Assembly (NCBI GenBank): GCA_021904315.1
Contig: CM038922.1
Location: forward strand, 6,237,347-6,301,346
DNA length: 64,000 nt
Direction: 5' to 3'
Origin: Sphagnum magellanicum
Taxonomy: Eukaryota; Streptophyta; Sphagnopsida; Sphagnales; Sphagnaceae
In this document: positions 23,311 through 36,215 of the stretch, in pieces
Layout: each line of letters starts with the position of its first letter
Position numbering within the stretch: position 1 is the stretch's first letter
The notes under the pieces: model-generated
What the model was told of the DNA's origin: nothing
The model's input: the letters and a program-made list of their open reading frames with translations, nothing else
Database searches by the model: none
Translations under genes and position numbers: made by a program

Positions 23311-24569
23311 TAATAATAACACTTTCTTTTTCCAATAACACCTCAAGGTGGTATGTGATCTCTTACTGCCCTCAACTCGCACATGTCTTTCTTCATTTGA
23401 ACAACTCATCGGGTAACAAATGGTTTGACTTCAAGATTCCATTTCGGAGCATCTACACCATCATACCCTTTCTAACATGTTATTTGATGGGATATTTGAA
23501 ACCCATTATGCTTGAATTCTAGTATGTTCTAGCCTAAGGGCAAGTGTTTGGTTTACAATTTGACTAATCTTCCCAAGCTTTTGATTAGCTTCCCCAATCT
23601 TTTCCATAATGTTTCGAATATGACTTGGATTAGCATTGCCAACTAAATTGGCACAATATTCCACATTGCAGGTATCCTTCAATGCGTGTGCACACATCCC
23701 ATCTACCTTACAAGTATCCACCTTTTATGTTGTGTCCATGGCAACGAGCACATAGGAACCCATGATGTAGTTCATGATAACTTTGTTGCCATTATGCAAG
23801 ATGCTAGCTTCCAAATGGGGTGAGAACAACTACATGCACTTCCTTCAAACATGTTTCAACTCTTCCTATCGATGAATCAACATTGTGTTCACCAACCCGT
23901 TGATGAATCAACATTGTGTTCACTAAAGATGGCATACACATTTTAGTTGACATTGTCATTGCCAACCCAACATGAGCGGATTTACTTCCCTAATCTTATG
24001 CCACCCAAGGATTTGTTGTTTTCGATGCAGCTCAAGCCAAAAAACAAAGCTATCGTGACTGACATGCTGCTGATTAATTCCTCCCCTTAGTAATGGAAGT
24101 ATTTGGATGTCTACATAAATAGACGAATGAGTTTTTACACAATTGTGCCAATGCCATTTGGAGTTTGAAAGGATCAAAAGGCCCTCCTCTTCTATCTTGG
24201 TTACTTTCCTTCAGCAAAAAATTTCAATCACATTGCAAATGATACAAGAATCCTCCATCTTAAGTTGAACAGTAGTCGTAAGTTTAGCTACTTCCCAACT
24301 TCCACCCCTTCAGGACCCATCTCCCATCTCCACAATCGATTTATTACAAGTGACCAATTTTTTATATGAAAAAATACAGCCAACCTACTACAAGCGGTCA
24401 ATTTTTTGACATGGATAAGTTTTGACATCTAGTTTGAGCTAACTTGACGTCCTGTAAATTCTCCCTTTTCTTTTTTTTCCTTTTTTCTTATTTTCCTAAT
24501 CTCCTGTGTGTCTATCAATAAAGTTTTACAAGGTTGCATCACATCAAAATTCCTTCTACTTGAATTGAA
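23311..24569. other. Spacer, possible reverse-transcriptase debris
   Basis: Plus-strand fragments just after 23,310 may continue the retroelement. A 71-codon minus-strand frame at 23,506-23,721 contains a helical-looking MEKIGEANQKLGKISQIVNQ stretch but is not recognised. A 31-bp phrase around GATGAATCAACATTGTGTTC is tandemly duplicated at 23,870-23,925. Confidence 0.35.
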
Positions 24570-25600
24570 TGGTAGACATTCAACTCTTACCACGTCCTCA
24601 ACTGATATTTCCTTCCAAAACCTGGTTTTTTGAAATTTATTTGAATTTTCAGCAGCAGAAATTACTTCAAAATCAATATCTCCCACGTTCTGAATCCAAA
24701 TCTTACCAAATAAATTCCATTAAATCCTGCTCATCAAGATCTTTCCAACAAAACTGAAGGCACATTCCAATTACTCCAAAATTTTCAGCTATGATTTAAT
24801 TTAATTTTCAGTGAAGAAATCATTCAATATTCAAGAACTTTTGCACCACAAGTCCAAACCTCATAGAACCAAGCCCATGCACCCCTCATTGTTGAGAGCT
24901 TTCCAAAGACAGCAAGAACAGGATCTGAAGCATCCCAGTTTGGTGGACCTCATATCTACAAAACAAAACAAATCAAACTACCTTCCTTCATAGATAGATG
25001 TTAAGGAACTTAGAGATAAGGCATGGGTACTTAACATGGACTTAAAGGAACCCTTTCTGGGGTGGTAGTTAACATTGCAACGTGAAGTCTAAATCTACAA
25101 AATTTTCAACATTTAATGTTTGCTTACCACAGCCTTACCATCATACTAACACTAGCCACAACATAAGATTACATGTAGGATTTCATGTTATGCAACATTG
25201 CTGGTTTGAATCTAGCAAAAAAAACCAAAAAAAAAAGTTTGTTAGGACCATCCATCTTCTGTGGTGCACCAGTGGGTGCTTCTGGGTGCTAGTAGGAAAA
25301 TTAGAAGAGAACTTCTCTTCAATATGTCAAAAGCATGGATGACATATCTGAGACCAAAATCAGTTGTTAATATAGTAGAGTTATGGTACAGTCACCCTGT
25401 CTTCACCCTCTTTTTCATCCCCTATCACTTCTTGCAGTAATATCCACAAAGTAAGGAAATTTTATTAAATCTCATTATGAAATGCTGAAATTCGGCATTT
25501 AATGCACAAGGTTCGAGAGTAATTATCGTAGTTGTACAGGTAGGGGCAGTGAAAATATATGTAGCAGCAATGAGCAGTGGAGATACTCAAGAGAAAGACA
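24570..25600 (+). repeat. Dispersed repeat R4, longest copy
   Basis: The 24,585-24,990 portion is collinear with 39,085-39,480. Shared phrases include TACCACGTCCTCAACTGAT, TTCCTTCCAAAACCTGG, AATCAATATCTCCC, GATCTTTCCAACA, GAAATCATTCAATATTCAAG, CTTTTGCACCACAAGTC and GAAGCATCCCAGTTTGGTGG. The right part (25,508-25,600) matches 18,985-19,065. No coding capacity was seen. It is an unnamed family with at least three clear copies in this window. Confidence 0.7.
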
Positions 25601-26770
25601 GGATGAAGCTCAGTTTACCACCAAAATTGGTGGAGAAACTAGTTTGTGTCTGAGTTATTTAGTTATTTAGTTTTCATTCCCAGTTATGCATTTGATGCAT
25701 TATTATGCTGAAACTAGCTGTTCTCACCCCCTACTTGTGTGACTTTCCGAATAACTCTAGTATTTTGGAAATCTGGCAGGTCTTGCAATGTTGAAAGGAG
25801 TTCCACAAGCCTAGAATAGTATTTTTAACATAAGATTAAAAACACAATTGAACTTAAATTTGCATCTGAATCAAAATGAGAGGCACAACAATTTTGGAAT
25901 ATATATTTTAAATGAACAGAATATTAAATCATTTTGCCTCCCAGTACCTACTTCTAGAGCTTTCTCAAGTCCAAAGTACTTTTCAATTGCCAAAAGTGAG
26001 AAAAATTCAGTAAAAATTGCCATTTAAAAAAAAAATAGTGTGTAGCCAAAAATATAGAAAGGAAGATTAAATATTTGTACTTTATATGTAATTTATAGCC
26101 AGATTTGACTAAATCTTTAGCGATGCTCGCCACTTTCTCTATATCTTACTATGGATGATACCCATTTTAGCTGCAAAACAGAAATTCCTTAAAAACAGAC
26201 TCAAGTGTCTACCACAACCTCAATTAGTCTCCAAAGTCATTTCCCCCATCCTTGAGTCCATCCAGGTACATCACAAATATCACAGATTCTGGTTGTAGTT
26301 TAAATCAAACCTTTGAAAACTCAAAATCTACAGCAAAATGTGAAAACCCATTTGCATAAAACAGCATGTCCAAGGTCACACACAATATGGAAGCCACCAC
26401 AGTGGTGCTCATGGTTCAAAATTTTCAAAAGAAATTGAACAGCTGAATTGCAGCCAGCCACAAAGTTGTGGTTAATATATACTAACCTCAAGAGCGAACT
26501 GTGTACGTTAAATCGAACTCCCAGAAGCTTGCATAGCACCTGTGAAACAAAAACTTTGAAGTGCTTCAAACATTCTTCAACCAGAATTTTTGCAGAGTTT
26601 TGATTGAGAAGCTTTCACCATACGTGTTAAATGCTCAGTTGTTTGAAAAGCAGCTGGTGAGAAAGATTTTTTCCCTTTGCCTTTTATATGTCACTGAAGA
26701 AACCCTTTTGACTATCTCCTCTTCAAGAAGGGTTGCTAATGCCTATTGTGTGGTAACTGTAGTGAAAAGT
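25601..26770. other. 3' flank of the receptor-like kinase gene
   Basis: No separate gene is recognised. The part nearest 26,770 is probably the kinase gene's 3' UTR, since that gene runs on the minus strand and ends at 26,771. No single convincing poly-A signal was singled out. Confidence 0.35.
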
Positions 26771-29700
26771 CTACTTTGTAGGATCTGGATCCATGTTCAA
26801 TGAGACTTCTGGACATGATTTAGAAGTTTTACTTCTGGTTTTACGAGCTTTGGTGTCTCGCCAGGCACCTCCTAACTCGATGGGGACAAGAGGGAGAAGA
26901 GACTGTAATACATCAGTAATAAGAGGCCTATAGCTTGGTTCTGGTTGCACACAGAGCTTCACCACTGCTGCTACCTGCAACAAATAGTCACATTGGACAA
27001 TTAGCCAAGTGTCAGTTCAATAAATCACTCAACACCAGAAGAGACAATCAAGCCCACTCTAAGAGCTTCCATCGTTGAATACACCTGCCAGTACCTGGTA
27101 GAGATGCTTCAAGTTGACTGTGTCTTGAATATAAGGGTCGACAATTTCTAGTAGTTTTGCTTTGTCGCTCAGCAACGGCATTGCCTGCAAGTCACAATCC
27201 CACTCTCAGAACCAAGCCACTCTCAACAAAGGTCCCAAAGAGAGACCTAGATGTTTAAAAATCTTTTCACCCTTTGAAGCTACAAGAAATCAAAATATGG
27301 AGTACAAGACATTTTCCACATGAGTGCTTCTCTATCCTTAGGACTGTTCAGGACTGAGGACTCACCCAGGTGACCAGAGACTGTGATCCTAGAGGCATCA
27401 GTGAATCCATTGGTAATCTTCCTGTCAGAAGCTCCAGCAGAACAACTCCAAATCCATACACATCACTTTTCTCTGTCAAGGAACCTTCAACCACAACAAC
27501 TATGCCAGTAGTGAGAAGAACCTTATGCACATCCCTTCCACCATCTTTTCCCAGCCTTCTCCCATCAGCAACAGTCACTCAACTTGGCAAGACATAAGTG
27601 CTCTAGACAACATTCACAAGGATTTCTTTTGGCAAGCAGTACCATTCATCAAGTACTCAGGAGCAACATAGCCAAACGTTCCCTGCACCTGAACACTATC
27701 TTTGTGCACACTCCCCACTGGTTTTACAAGTGCCAGTCCAAAATCAGAAACCTGTAATAAAATGAGCAACAGCAAAGCACATCAGCTGTGTCCCAACAAG
27801 GAAGCCTGGGAGTCTGTGACAGTATCAATAGAACACATAACATTACATGTTTCAGGAGGCTTTCAGATAGTCTACCACAAACCTTGGCATTGAACCCAGC
27901 ATCCAGCAAAATATTGGAGGCCTTGAAGTCTCTGTGAATCACTGCAGGCTTACAATGCTCATGTAAGTGCTCCAGACCTCTGCCATGACAAAATCATCAG
28001 TCAGTGAGTATGCTAAACAAACAACCATAGTCCAATTATAGATTCTCTTCAAGAGCCAACAAATGCTCAAAATTGGCAAAGGGGAAAGAAACTGAATAAT
28101 ATGCAAGAGTATAGGCACATACAAGAGGAGTGAATAGCAAAGTCTACAGGATGCCCAAAGCACCCATGGGAACTTGGAGATGTAAATTGCAGAGACAGAA
28201 GATCTAAGGTATTACCGGGCTGCCTGAAGTGCAATCTTCAGACGAAGGTGCCATGTGAGCCCAGACCCATGTGAAGGACCTGCATTTTCTTAATAGCTCA
28301 GTACAATGGCTGTGATCCACTATCCATACAAGTCCAGGTCAGACAACAGCACATTGCCACAAACATCATGTAAATATGGATCAAGATTCTCTTTAGTAGT
28401 CTTGTTTTCAGGCTCCATAAAGAAGGGGCAGAGAGCTCTAACAGGATATGTGAGGACACATGGGCAATAGTACAGAAATCAGCACAACTACATACCATGG
28501 AGCTGATCATGTAGGGACCCGTTTTCCATTAGCTCATAAACTAGAAGACGCTCAGGCCCATCACTAGAGAAACCCAGAAGAGACACCAGATTTGGATGCC
28601 TTATCTTGCTCATCAGACCCACTTCTGCCTGCATACCACATATGCCAAATGAGCTGGTTTCATTGGTAACCTTGCAAATACTGACAGGGACAGAAAAGCA
28701 CCGGGTAAAGAAGTCAACCTGAAATTCAATTTCACCCTGTTTCCCATTCTCTTCAAGCCTCTTCACTGCAGCAAAGACATCATGATCAAGCTTTGCCTTA
28801 TACACATGACTAAAGCTCCCCTTCCCAAGCAGATTGGAAGAGCTGAAGTTATCAGTGGCATTGTGCAGGAGAAGGTATGCAATGGGACGTGCTGATGAGG
28901 GAAATCGTCCTCCTGCAATGCTACCCTTGGAACTCAACCATGGCCCAAAGAGTTTTGACCCTGCATGCATCATTACAAAAGCTTTCAAGTGATTTTTGCA
29001 CCGTGAACCCTTTTGTACCTAGAAGGATGTCAATGAGACTGCATAGGAAACTCCACAACAGTACCTTGCAGGTAGAAAATAGTGCCAATTCCAGCCAAAC
29101 CAAAACAAAACTGACAGCAAAGAGTGCAGTCATAATATTCTTGTGAGTGTCACTTGCAAAGTATTAGACTGTCACCTCCATCAGGAAGAGCAGTGACTAT
29201 AGCTGACTTCACCAGCTCTCAACAGTGGGTAATATATCTAGGTTAGTGCATAATAAGCTGCTCAAAACTCAGGGCAAAAAATTATGCAAATAGAAATCTG
29301 CATGCTGAGTTTCTGTGACATTTCCAGAAGAAATCAGAAAACTGGGTCACGATGTTGGCTAGCACTGAAGAGGCAATAATGCTAACAAATACAGTTGATA
29401 GCATCCTCATTCAAGCTACAACATGGCTGTGGGGATGAACATTTCATTCTGACTTGCCCTTTTACAAGCAAAGCATCTAAACCTGCAGAACTTGGCCTAC
29501 ATGTTGAAGGTCTAGGTGAACTCCTAGAGCTAGTAGAAGTTCAAATCAATTGTTTCCATTGTCAGGTATGCATTTACATTTCACGATCATATTATTGTGA
29601 TAGAAAAATAAATCATGGTTCTGGACCAGCAAATGTGTTATCACTTACTTGACAGCTTTTTTGAGAGTTGGGTGTCAAATTGGTTGACTTGGTACTTGCT

Positions 29701-30503
29701 CCTTCTGCAGACCTTGTACAAGCAGATTGAGACTGCTAGGAACAGCAAGGCTGCAGGGACTAAGAGGAGCATTAGGAACCATCTGTGGCTAACTTGTCTG
29801 TGAAGCAGCAGCATTCGTTTCACCGTTCTATCTGCACAAAGAATTCATTAATAAGAACAACACACCACTCAGATAAAGAACTCTATGTTGAACTAAAAGA
29901 GTTACAGGAGGAGCTAATGATGGCTGGTGTTCTCCATGTGTACATTCACTTCACATTCTTCCCATTCTTATCTCCAAAACAAAATCTTCACTCTTCTTGA
30001 GTTGGGGGCAGCAGATTTCAGGTGGAAACAATGAGAGACCAAACTTATGGACCATGGTGATCATGAGCTATTTTCCTTTGTGGGTATATTATACCATTTG
30101 AAGTGAAATTCGCCTCTTGGCCTCCTGGACCGGCATTCAGCCTCTCCACAACTTTCACCGGGAATGGACTCCGGCTTACTAGTGGCGTTGGCAGTTTCCT
30201 TGATGAAAGAAGAGAGCCGTGCTTATTGTTGGGTCTTGATGGAACTATCCTGAAGAATTGCTTTTCCGTTTCTGGAGTGGAAGACATCATTCGAGGATTA
30301 AGGCCATGGATCCATGTCAACAATGCTTGATCTTTGGCGGTCGCTATGATGACCGAATGTGGTCCAAAGTGCCTGTTTTGGATAGCGAAGAATTGCGGTC
30401 TGTAGTAAGCAGCAGCAGCAGCAACGCTCTCAAGTCCACCAGTGGCCAGGATACTGAACAAGAGGAGAATCATTGTCAGAACGTGGCCAGTAATACCAGC
30501 CAT
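26771..30503 (-). CDS. Receptor-like protein kinase, At1g80640/At2g25220 type
   Basis: Predicted plasma-membrane Ser/Thr kinase of 549 residues. Minus-strand exons: 30,503-30,095; 29,831-29,649; 28,960-28,719; 28,628-28,496; 28,279-28,216; 27,979-27,883; 27,751-27,643; 27,484-27,366; 27,184-27,095; 26,974-26,771. All phases agree. Order: signal peptide (about 1-28), short ectodomain without LRRs, transmembrane helix (about 154-177), kinase from about 230. The kinase has GKGSFSHV (243-250), AAVK with Lys264, Glu280, HRDFKASN with Asp361, DFG (379-381) and APE (406-408), so it looks active and of the RD type. The tail [17 protein letters not shown] and PLVPIELGG is diagnostic of the family. The ATG at 30,503 is chosen because the frame upstream lacks an ATG and this Met gives a good signal sequence. 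The exon 8 acceptor is a rare AAG. The ligand is unknown. Confidence 0.9.
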
Positions 30504-32069
30504 AGCAGCAGGACCTGCCACTCTTGTCCAGGCCCCAGTGCTTGTCGTGTTGATGAGATGAGGCCTCTTCCTCTTCTTCAAGGTGACTTCCACACTACAA
30601 AAACAAACACAAACGGATTTCTCCTCAATTTATGTTCCTCTCTAGAATACTGCTGCCTCACGTTGTCAATCTTTCTCCAGGCTCTCTCACAACCTTGCTT
30701 TTGCAAACTGGGAAAAAGCAGATCCTAATGCTGGAACCAATCTAGCAATGCATGAAGATGTTAAAGCTCTGATCTATTATTCACTAGGAATGCAAAACCA
30801 GAATGATGATCTTACATTTTCTCATCAAACGTTGTAAACATATAACATCATACGAAGTCTAGCTGCTGCTGTGTTTTGCGTATTCCTTGTTCCACATTGA
30901 TATGTATATAATATCATATTTCTTGCCCGCAATTCTCTCGGCAGGCAGATAACATTGTGCAGGGACGGAATGGAAAATTATGTACAGATGGATGATAGGA
31001 ATCAAAGAAAGACTGGGTTCACTTACATGTATGGTCCAGTTCTACAGGTTCTAAAGTTTCTGAAGGCTTCTTGTAGTCTTAGCCTCGTCCGGCCCCGTTA
31101 TGCTGGTACTGGCAAGGTTATGGACGCTCTCATATTCCTGCTTTGCTTCTGCAACCCCCCGCGGTTCGGTCTCCATAAAACCAGATTTAATGCAGAAAAC
31201 TGACGTTGAACTGCTCATTCTTACAACCATTCTCCTTATAATAACGATGATCAAACACACAAGACGAGAGAGATTCTGAACAAGTTACACACAAGAAAGA
31301 AACAGAAAGGTCTAGAAGATAAAACGCAAGCTGAATGCACAGACTTCTTTGTCGCGATTGTTAGACAACAGAGGAAATCGACAAAGAGTTACACGAACAC
31401 GAAATCATAGAACACTAAAGAAACCTTTGCAACGTTCGCTTCCGTCTACTTAACTACGCTCGCGCAAGCAAACAAACACAGAGCCTCATCCGGAGCGAGT
31501 CTCTGAAAAAACAGAAAAGCGGAAGACAGACGTTGAACTCCTCATTACAACTATTCTCCTTAGAGCAACGTTGAACAAACACACATAAAGAGAACGAGAG
31601 CTTCTGTATTCTTCAAGAGAAAGTTCTAGGATCAAAACACAAGCTGAATCCGTGCAGACTCCTCGCAATTGTTAGACACAAAAGCAAATCGGCAAAGAAC
31701 ATGAACAAGATTTCAACAAAAGCTTTTTCCGCTTAGAGAAAATAAAAAAAGATCATATCTAACACTAAAGAAACCTTTTGCAGCCTGGTTTACACACAAT
31801 CCTCCAGGAAGGAAGGTCGAATTGCAGTAGAAAACTTTGGCACGCGCGCAACGGCCGCTTCCGTGTCTACAGAGCCACATCCATCCGGAGCGAGTGTCGC
31901 CGCACACAAAAAGAAGAAGAAGAAGAAGACGAAGATGCGGATGAAGAAGAAGCGCTTGAAACAAACAACGAGTTCTTGCATGAGGAAAAAGACAAACAGG
32001 AAAGAAAAAGCAGCACTTCCTCACTCATTATTACCAACCAACGACTACGAAGACGACGACGACAACAAC

Positions 32070-32101
<32 letters not shown>

Positions 32102-32225
32102 CAACAAAAAAGCTTGAGTTCACAAAGAAAACAAAACAAAACTACAAACAAACAAACAAAGTTCAGATCATGAATATCTATATCTAATATTATCTATAAA
32201 ATATTATTATCTAGATCTATAAATT
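30504..32225 (-). promoter_or_regulatory. Upstream/leader region of the kinase gene
   Basis: This GC-richer DNA contrasts with the AT-rich spacer beyond 32.2 kb. On the minus strand it includes CT-rich GAA/TTC runs (about 31,912-31,930) and GTT/GTG runs (32,068-32,107), as in plant 5' leaders. Candidate TATA-like sites on the minus strand lie near 30,905 (TTATATAC) and 32,195 (TTTATAG); the sequence cannot decide between a short leader and a long, intron-containing one. Short open frames here do not resemble proteins. Confidence 0.35.
31165..31900. repeat. Degenerate tandem duplication, about 330-390-bp units
   Basis: Unit 1 (about 31,165-31,498) and unit 2 (about 31,499-31,895) share an ordered set of phrases. 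These are GACGTTGAACT(G/C)CTCATT, ATTCTCCTTA, AACAAACACACA-like text, ACGCAAGCTGAAT / ACACAAGCTGAAT, GCAGACTCCT-like text, AATTGTTAGACA, AACACTAAAGAAACCTTT, CGCTTCCGT and CATCCGGAGCGAGT. Unit 2 is longer through insertions. The duplication lies in the presumed promoter/leader of the kinase gene. Confidence 0.7.
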
Positions 32226-35215
32226 TATGTTTTTTCTTTGAAAATAAATAAATTATAGATTTAAATAATATTTGAATATTATTTTTAAAGGTATTATTAT
32301 TATTATTATTATTATTATTAAAATTTATTTTTGAATTGACATTATATATATCCTTATATTAATTAATTTCAGCTTCTTCTTCTTTTTTCCCTTTGGCAGC
32401 TAGCTATCTTCCCAGGTTTAGTAATGTATAGAACACCAGATATGAAAGAATGTTCTTTTTTCTAACATAAAAGTGTGGTTTTTAAAAAATATCTTGTGAA
32501 ACAATGAAATATTTTATTGAAGTTGATAATTTTTAGATATATTTAAATTTTATTTTCATAATTTTCAATTTTAAACAACTTATGAACATTTTCTTTTTCA
32601 TTTATTTTAAAAAATAAGTTGCAACATATATTTATTTCATGTTGTTTGAAACAAAATGCATAAATAATATGCTAAAACCATATTTGTAAATAACTAATTA
32701 CACATCAAACTTTTAATCAAATACCAACTTTCGCACCTAGATTCACCTAGTGGGGGCCCAAGTTCGAACCACCCTCACCCATTTAGAGGTCAAAATTAAA
32801 CCTAGGTTATATGAATGTTGAGATGGATCAATGTGTGGTTTGCCATTTGCAAGTAGTTTAAGTATTTAGTGAGGAATGAGAACAAAAGCAAAAACATCAA
32901 AGCATCAGAGTGAATCCAAGTGCGAAAATGATAATTGAAAAATCAAATTCAAATCACCAAATCCAAGAATCCCATTAGTCATAACATATTTTTTCTACAC
33001 ACCTACTACACACATAGACTATTCAATACTCTTCATATAGTTTAATGCACTAAAGGTATTCTCACACCTAATATTAGATTATTTTTAGGGTTTTTAAACA
33101 TGTATTAGGTGATATGTTGACATCATGATTACATTGTTTTAGGTTGATGTTGTTTGTCATTTCATAATCAATCATCAGACAACATTGAACAAGTCGATAT
33201 CAATTGTTGTTCCAAGATTGCTCCCTTATGAAGATCATCTTCAAACTTTAGCATTCCATTGCGATTACTTTCGAACTTATTATGTGAAATCATGAAGTTT
33301 TTTTATTTGTTCATCTTCAACTTTGTATGCTTATGATTTTTTGAAATTGATAATATGTGATGCGTTCATGTGTGATTGTTTTTATTGCTCCTTTTTATGA
33401 TCATTTTTGGAATCACTTTGCACATTCATGTCAGTTCATTGAAATTAATTAATTATGATGAAGAGCACAAATTCAGGGTTCCTATCATCATCAACCTTGG
33501 GCAACAAAGGCATGTGGGTCTTGGTTTTCTATTAAAATTAGAATTAGGCACTACCCTTGGCCTGCATGTTGAATGGTCTTTAAGTTTTGCTCATGTTTTT
33601 TTTCTCTTATTCACTCAAGTTGTTGTGAAATGCCAAGCTTCATCCTATGAAAGAGCTTGCACTAGAATTGCAAGATGGGCACCTCTAGGATTATGCCCAC
33701 ATATTGAAAATGCACAAAAGGGATGTGCCATCATCATCATCACCTTTGATTTGCATTCAATTCCTTTGCATTCACATAAATTTTTATGCATGTTAATTGT
33801 AACATGTCAAGATTCACCATAACAACTATTGCTTTCAACTATTTTTTGCAACCTTGCATTGTTTGAGGCTCATTGTTATCTAGTGAACATGTCTATTGAT
33901 GCTTCAACCTCTTGCACTATTTCAAAATCACTATTATCTAGTGAACCTACTTGTTGTTATAGTGTACACAAATGCAAGATGGTGATGAACACAACTTGAC
34001 AACTTCAATGAGTGTGACAATGCACATTGAAAAGTGTGAACTTAACATCAATTTATTTGCTCAAATTTTGGGTGGGCAACTTAACAACACAATTGGTGTG
34101 ATCTTTCAATGATGAAATATGATTTCTCAACATTTGATTTATTTTAAATATTGTATTTAACATTCATGTGACATATTAGATTTAATGTACGAGATTTTAT
34201 GGTACATTTAACACCAAATGTAAATGCCTTTAACTTAACATTACTATAACACTTAGTTATCATTAAGTGTGGACAAACCATAACATAGTAACACTTGTTT
34301 GTTAATACAATAATATTATAATCCTTGAGTGTATTCAAATAAAGTTTTAAAAATGAAAATAAGTTCCCTAAGGATTAATTCCTATTTGAGCATGTAAAAA
34401 ATATTTGGACATGTTAAAGAGATATTAACAACCTCAACCATGTATGATGTTTGATGACTTTTGCAAGCTTTAGCAAGTCATCAACCAAGTGATCTTGATG
34501 CTCCCATGTTTTGATTAAATTCATCACCTACATAGCCTAGCTCAAGGTAAACACCTTGTGTGTTTAATGGGATTATGACGATTGGTTTAAGTGATCTTGG
34601 AAGTTGGGAATTAGTTCATGACACCATTAGATTTTGAACTAAATGTTAGATATCCCAAACATATGGTGATATCTTTTAGTCATAAAATTATCATGGTTAT
34701 TCATCTTCTTGTTGGGTATTTATTTAACATCCAAAGAGCATCCAAAAAGGTTGTCATTGGCAACATCTTAATTCATATTTTCATTTGTTGTTCCTCCTAT
34801 TGGTTAACATGATAGTTTTATCTATGGTTCTTTTCAACCCTATGTTTAGTGTGGAATAAAAAAAGGGGTTTTGACTAGTTACTGAAAAGCAAACCACTCC
34901 TACACTCCCATATCAACTAGGCAAAACCCCTCCCCCTTACTCCACACTAACATGACTTTTGAAATAAGCCCAAGAATGGGTGAGATGAATTGGGTGAAAG
35001 GTTACATTCTTGCAACCATGGTTATTCTCTCCATATCTCTTGTTTTCACTTCAAGTATTTGTCCTTTGATTAATGTCTTACATATGTGCCAACTTCACTA
35101 CTTACACCTCATTCTAGCTCAATATTTTAAGCAAAGGTTGACTTACACCTTCTTTCTAAGCCTTCACATTTTGTTTTTTATTTGTTGTTTTCCTTTTTTC
35201 AATCTTACATAACAC
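32226..35215. other. AT-rich spacer, no gene recognised
   Basis: It holds an ATT trinucleotide run at about 32,294-32,320. A minus-strand GGTTCGAACTT box-B-like word lies at about 32,763, without a cloverleaf. A 149-codon plus-strand frame (33,376-33,822) is hydrophobic and matches nothing I know. A small repeated phrase (CTATTATCTAGTGAAC) occurs near 33,877 and 33,933. Confidence 0.4.
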
Positions 35216-35219
35216 CTTT

Positions 35220-36215
35220 GTTAATTTCTTTCACCCCTCCCTTTATTATGGTCATTGGACATCCAATGAAAAAGAATAAATCAAACCATGTACACACACA
35301 CAATAACAACCCTATTACCAAACAATAATCCTTTTGGGTGTAGTCACAATCAAACAAGGCAAAAAGCATGTCGAACGACCGCCAAAACTCCATAAAAATT
35401 GTAATTTTCTTAGATATATTTTTGTGGTGCCACTTTAATGCCATGTTAATCATGGAATGTAATGTTAAATGACTAATATGAATGTTGAAAATTTCAAAAA
35501 ATATATTTTGAGTTTTGATTTTAATAAAAGACCTTTGAACTTTAACAATAGTTGCATCAAAAGTAATCAATTTTGTAAATTACTAAGTTAAAAATTCTCT
35601 TTATAAAAGAATTTTGATGAGAAAAAAATTCAGATGATGTTAATTCATTATCCACACTCAAAAAACACTCACAATTTGGAAGTTATGAAATTTGAATTTT
35701 TTTAAATTAAAAATCTATTGAACAGAATTTTAAATTTTCAAAAGTCCTTTACCACATGTAAATGGGATGTAATGTACATGGCATCTAAAACAAAGTTGTA
35801 TTTTATGAAACAAATAAATAAAACATTAAATAATTAGAATATTTTCACATAATTTGAAATTAAGATAATTTTTCAAAATGAAACGCAAAATTTGGTAGAA
35901 TTTGTACACTTTCTTTAAATTCTTAATTATTCATGAAAAGTTAATACAAAAAAAGTGATGTATTGAAAATATTATATTATTTTTAATAATATATTGCAAA
36001 ATATTTCATCCCAAAAATCCTTTCTATTAAAAAGTGGAAATGAGAACAAAAAGGACTACAATCCTTGAGTCCTTCATCACTATTGGCTCATGTGATTGTG
36101 ATCGCACCCCTTTCACCCTTCCACCTATGATGGTTATTGGAAAATTAATGTACAAGAGTAAAGACAACCTACACCCACATTAACAAGCATACTACTAAAT
36201 ACAATTTTAATACAT
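35220..36215 (+). repeat. Repeat R3 copy B with flanking local duplication
   Basis: The block 35,640-36,030 is the second copy of repeat R3 (see 6,900-7,330). It is bracketed by two related stretches, 35,225-35,345 and 36,105-36,215. Both carry TTTCACCC(C/T)TCC, TTATGGTCATTGG or ATGATGGTTATTGG, and an ACACCCAC/ACACACAC tract followed by TACTAAA/TACCAAA. The bracketing copies are in direct orientation. Confidence 0.5.

Noticed and set aside
28629..28718. Uninterrupted reading frame through this part of the kinase domain
   Set aside because: The 90-nt stretch is in frame but splits the conserved EFQ/AEVGL junction and has a CAG/GTTGAC donor and TGCAG acceptor, so it is an intron.
30504..30593. 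30-residue N-terminal extension of the receptor-like kinase
   Set aside because: It opens with GTG rather than ATG, and the ATG at 30,503 begins a much better signal peptide.
32750..32800. tRNA gene suggested by GGTTCGAAC on the minus strand
   Set aside because: No acceptor or D-arm pairing could be drawn around the word.
33376..33822. 148-residue plus-strand frame
   Set aside because: Hydrophobic, AT-driven composition with no motif, no splice context and no gene-like composition around it.
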